Shown: positions 62,804 to 64,000 of the stretch, in pieces
Layout of the letters: every line of letters starts with the position of its first letter
Numbering within the stretch: position 1 is the first letter of the stretch
NCBI RefSeq assembly: GCF_002272875.1
Contig: NZ_MLAN01000006.1
Coordinates: 62,001-126,000, forward strand
Source of the DNA: Helicobacter sp. 11S02629-2
GTDB lineage: Bacteria > Campylobacterota > Campylobacteria > Campylobacterales > Helicobacteraceae
DNA length: 64,000 nucleotides
Direction of reading: 5' to 3'
Made by a program: the position numbers and the translations under genes
The notes under the pieces: model-generated
The model's input: the letters and a program-made list of their open reading frames with translations, nothing else
What the model was told of the DNA's origin: nothing
Database searches by the model: none

Positions 62804-64000
62804 CAACAAACTTCCTTATAGTGCTAGCCATCTTTGTTATCTCTACGTCTCCTAGGGCTTGAAAGGTTCCGATCCAAAAAGTACTATCCATGATAAAATC
62901 AGTGTTTGGTAAAAGTTCATAGTGAGAGCTATTTAACTCTTGTGAGTTTATGAGTTTAGAATCTCCTATCCTAAAGTTCACATCATCATAAACTATCATA
63001 GGCTGACGTAAAATATTGCCGGCAAAAAGCTCTCTTGTTCCTATTTTGTTATATTCTAGATAGCTTACTAGTTCTTGCTTCGTAAATGGGGCAGTTTTTT
63101 TAATAGATATGGCATATCCAAACCAAGATGGATTCACGCCTTCAGCAACCTTTGGCAATATTAAGTAGTCTTGTAAATCACAAAGTAGTTTTGTTAAAAG
63201 CTCTGCATTTTTTCTTCTAGAATTTAAAAAGCTTTCTAACCTATCAATCTGTGCACACCCAAGTGCAGCTTGCCAGTCAGTTATTTTCAAGTTATAGCCA
63301 ATATGTGAGTAAGTATACTTGTGATCATAACCATAGGGTAAGTTACCAAGCTGCTGACTAAATCTTTTACCACAAACTCCATCCCTTGCAGGTGGACATA
63401 TACAGTCCCTCCCCCAGTCTCTAAAAGACATAATAAGCTTATGCAGTTTAGAGTCATTAGTAACTACAGCCCCTCCTTCTCCCATAGTTATATGATGTGC
63501 TGGATAAAAGCTAAAAGTCCCTATATGACCTACAGAACCTAGTTTCTTGCCCTTAAACTCGCCTCCTAGTGCATCACAGCTGTCTTCTATAACCCACAAA
63601 TTATATTTATTAGCTATGTGCATAACCTTATCCAAATCATAGCTATTGCCAAGAGTGTGTGCCAAAAAAATAGCTTTAGTTTTAGGAGATATAGCCTCTT
63701 CTATCTTGTGCGCATCAATATTGTAAGTTCCAAGCTCGCAATCTACAAAAACAGGAACTAAGCCATATTGAAATATGGGGTTTATAGTAGTTGGAAAAGT
63801 AGCAGCAACAGATATAACTTCATCACCTTTATTAAGCCTTCTTTCTCCTAATGTGTAAGATGTTAATGCACTAAGTGCTAATAAATTAGCACTTGAACCT
63901 GAGTTAGTAGAAATAGCATACTTTACATCTAGGTATCTAGCAAACTTAGATTCAAAAGTTTTATTAAATCTTCCTGCTGTTAAATGCATATCAAGTGATG
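62781..64000 (-). CDS. rfbH: CDP-4-dehydro-6-deoxyglucose 3-dehydratase, RfbH/E1 type (partial, 5' end beyond window)
   Basis: At least 406 residues; the frame stays open to the window edge, so the N-terminus (about 30 residues) is missing. An internal ATG at 63989 is not the real start. DegT fold with the PLP Lys replaced by His (PAHHITMGEGGA, second His at 63492-63494) and the [2Fe-2S] ligands in the exact C-X57-C-X-C-X7-C spacing (SCDALG, then DCICPP and GVCGKRF). This is the E1 enzyme that removes O-3 from CDP-4-keto-6-deoxyglucose. A separate reductase (E3) and the CDP-glucose genes are expected further right. Translationally coupled to the transketolase pair. Confidence 0.93.
   Translation of the reverse strand, partial: SLDMHLTAGRFNKTFESKFARYLDVKYAISTNSGSSANLLALSALTSYTLGERRLNKGDEVISVAATFPTTINPIFQYGLVPVFVDCELGTYNIDAHKIEEAISPKTKAIFLAHTLGNSYDLDKVMHIANKYNLWVIEDSCDALGGEFKGKKLGSVGHIGTFSFYPAHHITMGEGGAVVTNDSKLHKLIMSFRDWGRDCICPPARDGVCGKRFSQQLGNLPYGYDHKYTYSHIGYNLKITDWQAALGCAQIDRLESFLNSRRKNAELLTKLLCDLQDYLILPKVAEGVNPSWFGYAISIKKTAPFTKQELVSYLEYNKIGTRELFAGNILRQPMIVYDDVNFRIGDSKLINSQELNSSHYELLPNTDFIMDSTFWIGTFQALGDVEITKMASTIRKFVDAKTKRN

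Noticed and set aside
63989-64000. ATG at 63989 as the start of the RfbH-like protein
   Set aside because: The frame remains open to the edge and the residues before it match the family, so the gene is cut by the window.

Overview
The window is an AT-rich chromosomal segment from an epsilonproteobacterium, most likely a Helicobacter of the enterohepatic (non-pylori) type. The evidence is the set of Sel1/Hcp-type cysteine-rich repeat proteins, the TsaB-like/lpxC/minC gene order, an epsilon-type NrfHA nitrite reductase with CXXCH at the catalytic heme, a CznAB-like metal pump with a DUF3240 partner, ThyX instead of ThyA, biosynthetic SpeA, a DnaQ/NFACT pair and a poly-G phase-variable glycosyltransferase. 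I see no rRNA, tRNA, CRISPR, prophage or insertion sequence. The species call is inference.

Layout. 1-385: end of a ribosomal protein operon (rpmJ, rpsM, minus strand). 0.66-7.2 kb: glyS, a divergent small periplasmic protein, gyrA and two secreted Sel1 proteins. 7.3-10.4 kb (minus): TsaB-like gene, lpxC, minC, fabD. 10.5-14.6 kb: hemE, an orphan TolC-type outer-membrane factor, a Sel1 protein, a double rhodanese. 14.8-17.7 kb: a polar amino-acid ABC transporter preceded by a truncated copy of its own lipoprotein gene. 18.2-23.0 kb: guaB, rpe, dnaQ-like, NFACT and a small conserved gene. 23.1-26.8 kb: neuC-like (apparent ATT start) and neuA-like genes for a nonulosonic acid, a thioesterase and galE. 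27.1-32.3 kb: a Dsb protein, aldo/keto reductase, M48 protease, HIT protein, ankyrin protein, purS and a purQ with a histidine-rich insertion. 32.4-41.2 kb: a large Sel1 protein with a disordered N-terminus, lpxK, two recently duplicated glycosyltransferases, speA and glmU. 41.5-45.9 kb (minus): metal RND efflux. 46.3-54.0 kb (minus): Pif1/RecD-like helicase, a hypothetical protein, an outer-membrane protein, a GspE-type ATPase, thyX, an ABC-F protein and a pirin. 54.5-56.9 kb: nrfHA. 57.1-64.0 kb (minus): a surface-polysaccharide operon that runs off the right edge.

How the genes work together. Envelope polysaccharide genes dominate (lpxC, lpxK, neuC/neuA, galE, glmU, five glycosyltransferases and the right-hand operon). 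The right-hand operon is the most interesting system. An RfbH/E1-type PLP-[2Fe-2S] sugar 3-dehydratase (active-site His, exact C-X57-C-X-C-X7-C spacing) is translationally coupled to a split transketolase, an SDR reductase/epimerase and three glycosyltransferases. One of these glycosyltransferases carries a 14-bp poly-G tract 28 codons before its stop. This looks like a pathway for a 3,6-dideoxy sugar, possibly with a two-carbon branch added by the transketolase, whose display is phase-variable. Other points of note are an octamer (AGATTCTA or its complement) that is visibly over-represented and forms hairpins at several gene ends, a His-rich PurQ, and a small dispersed palindromic repeat.
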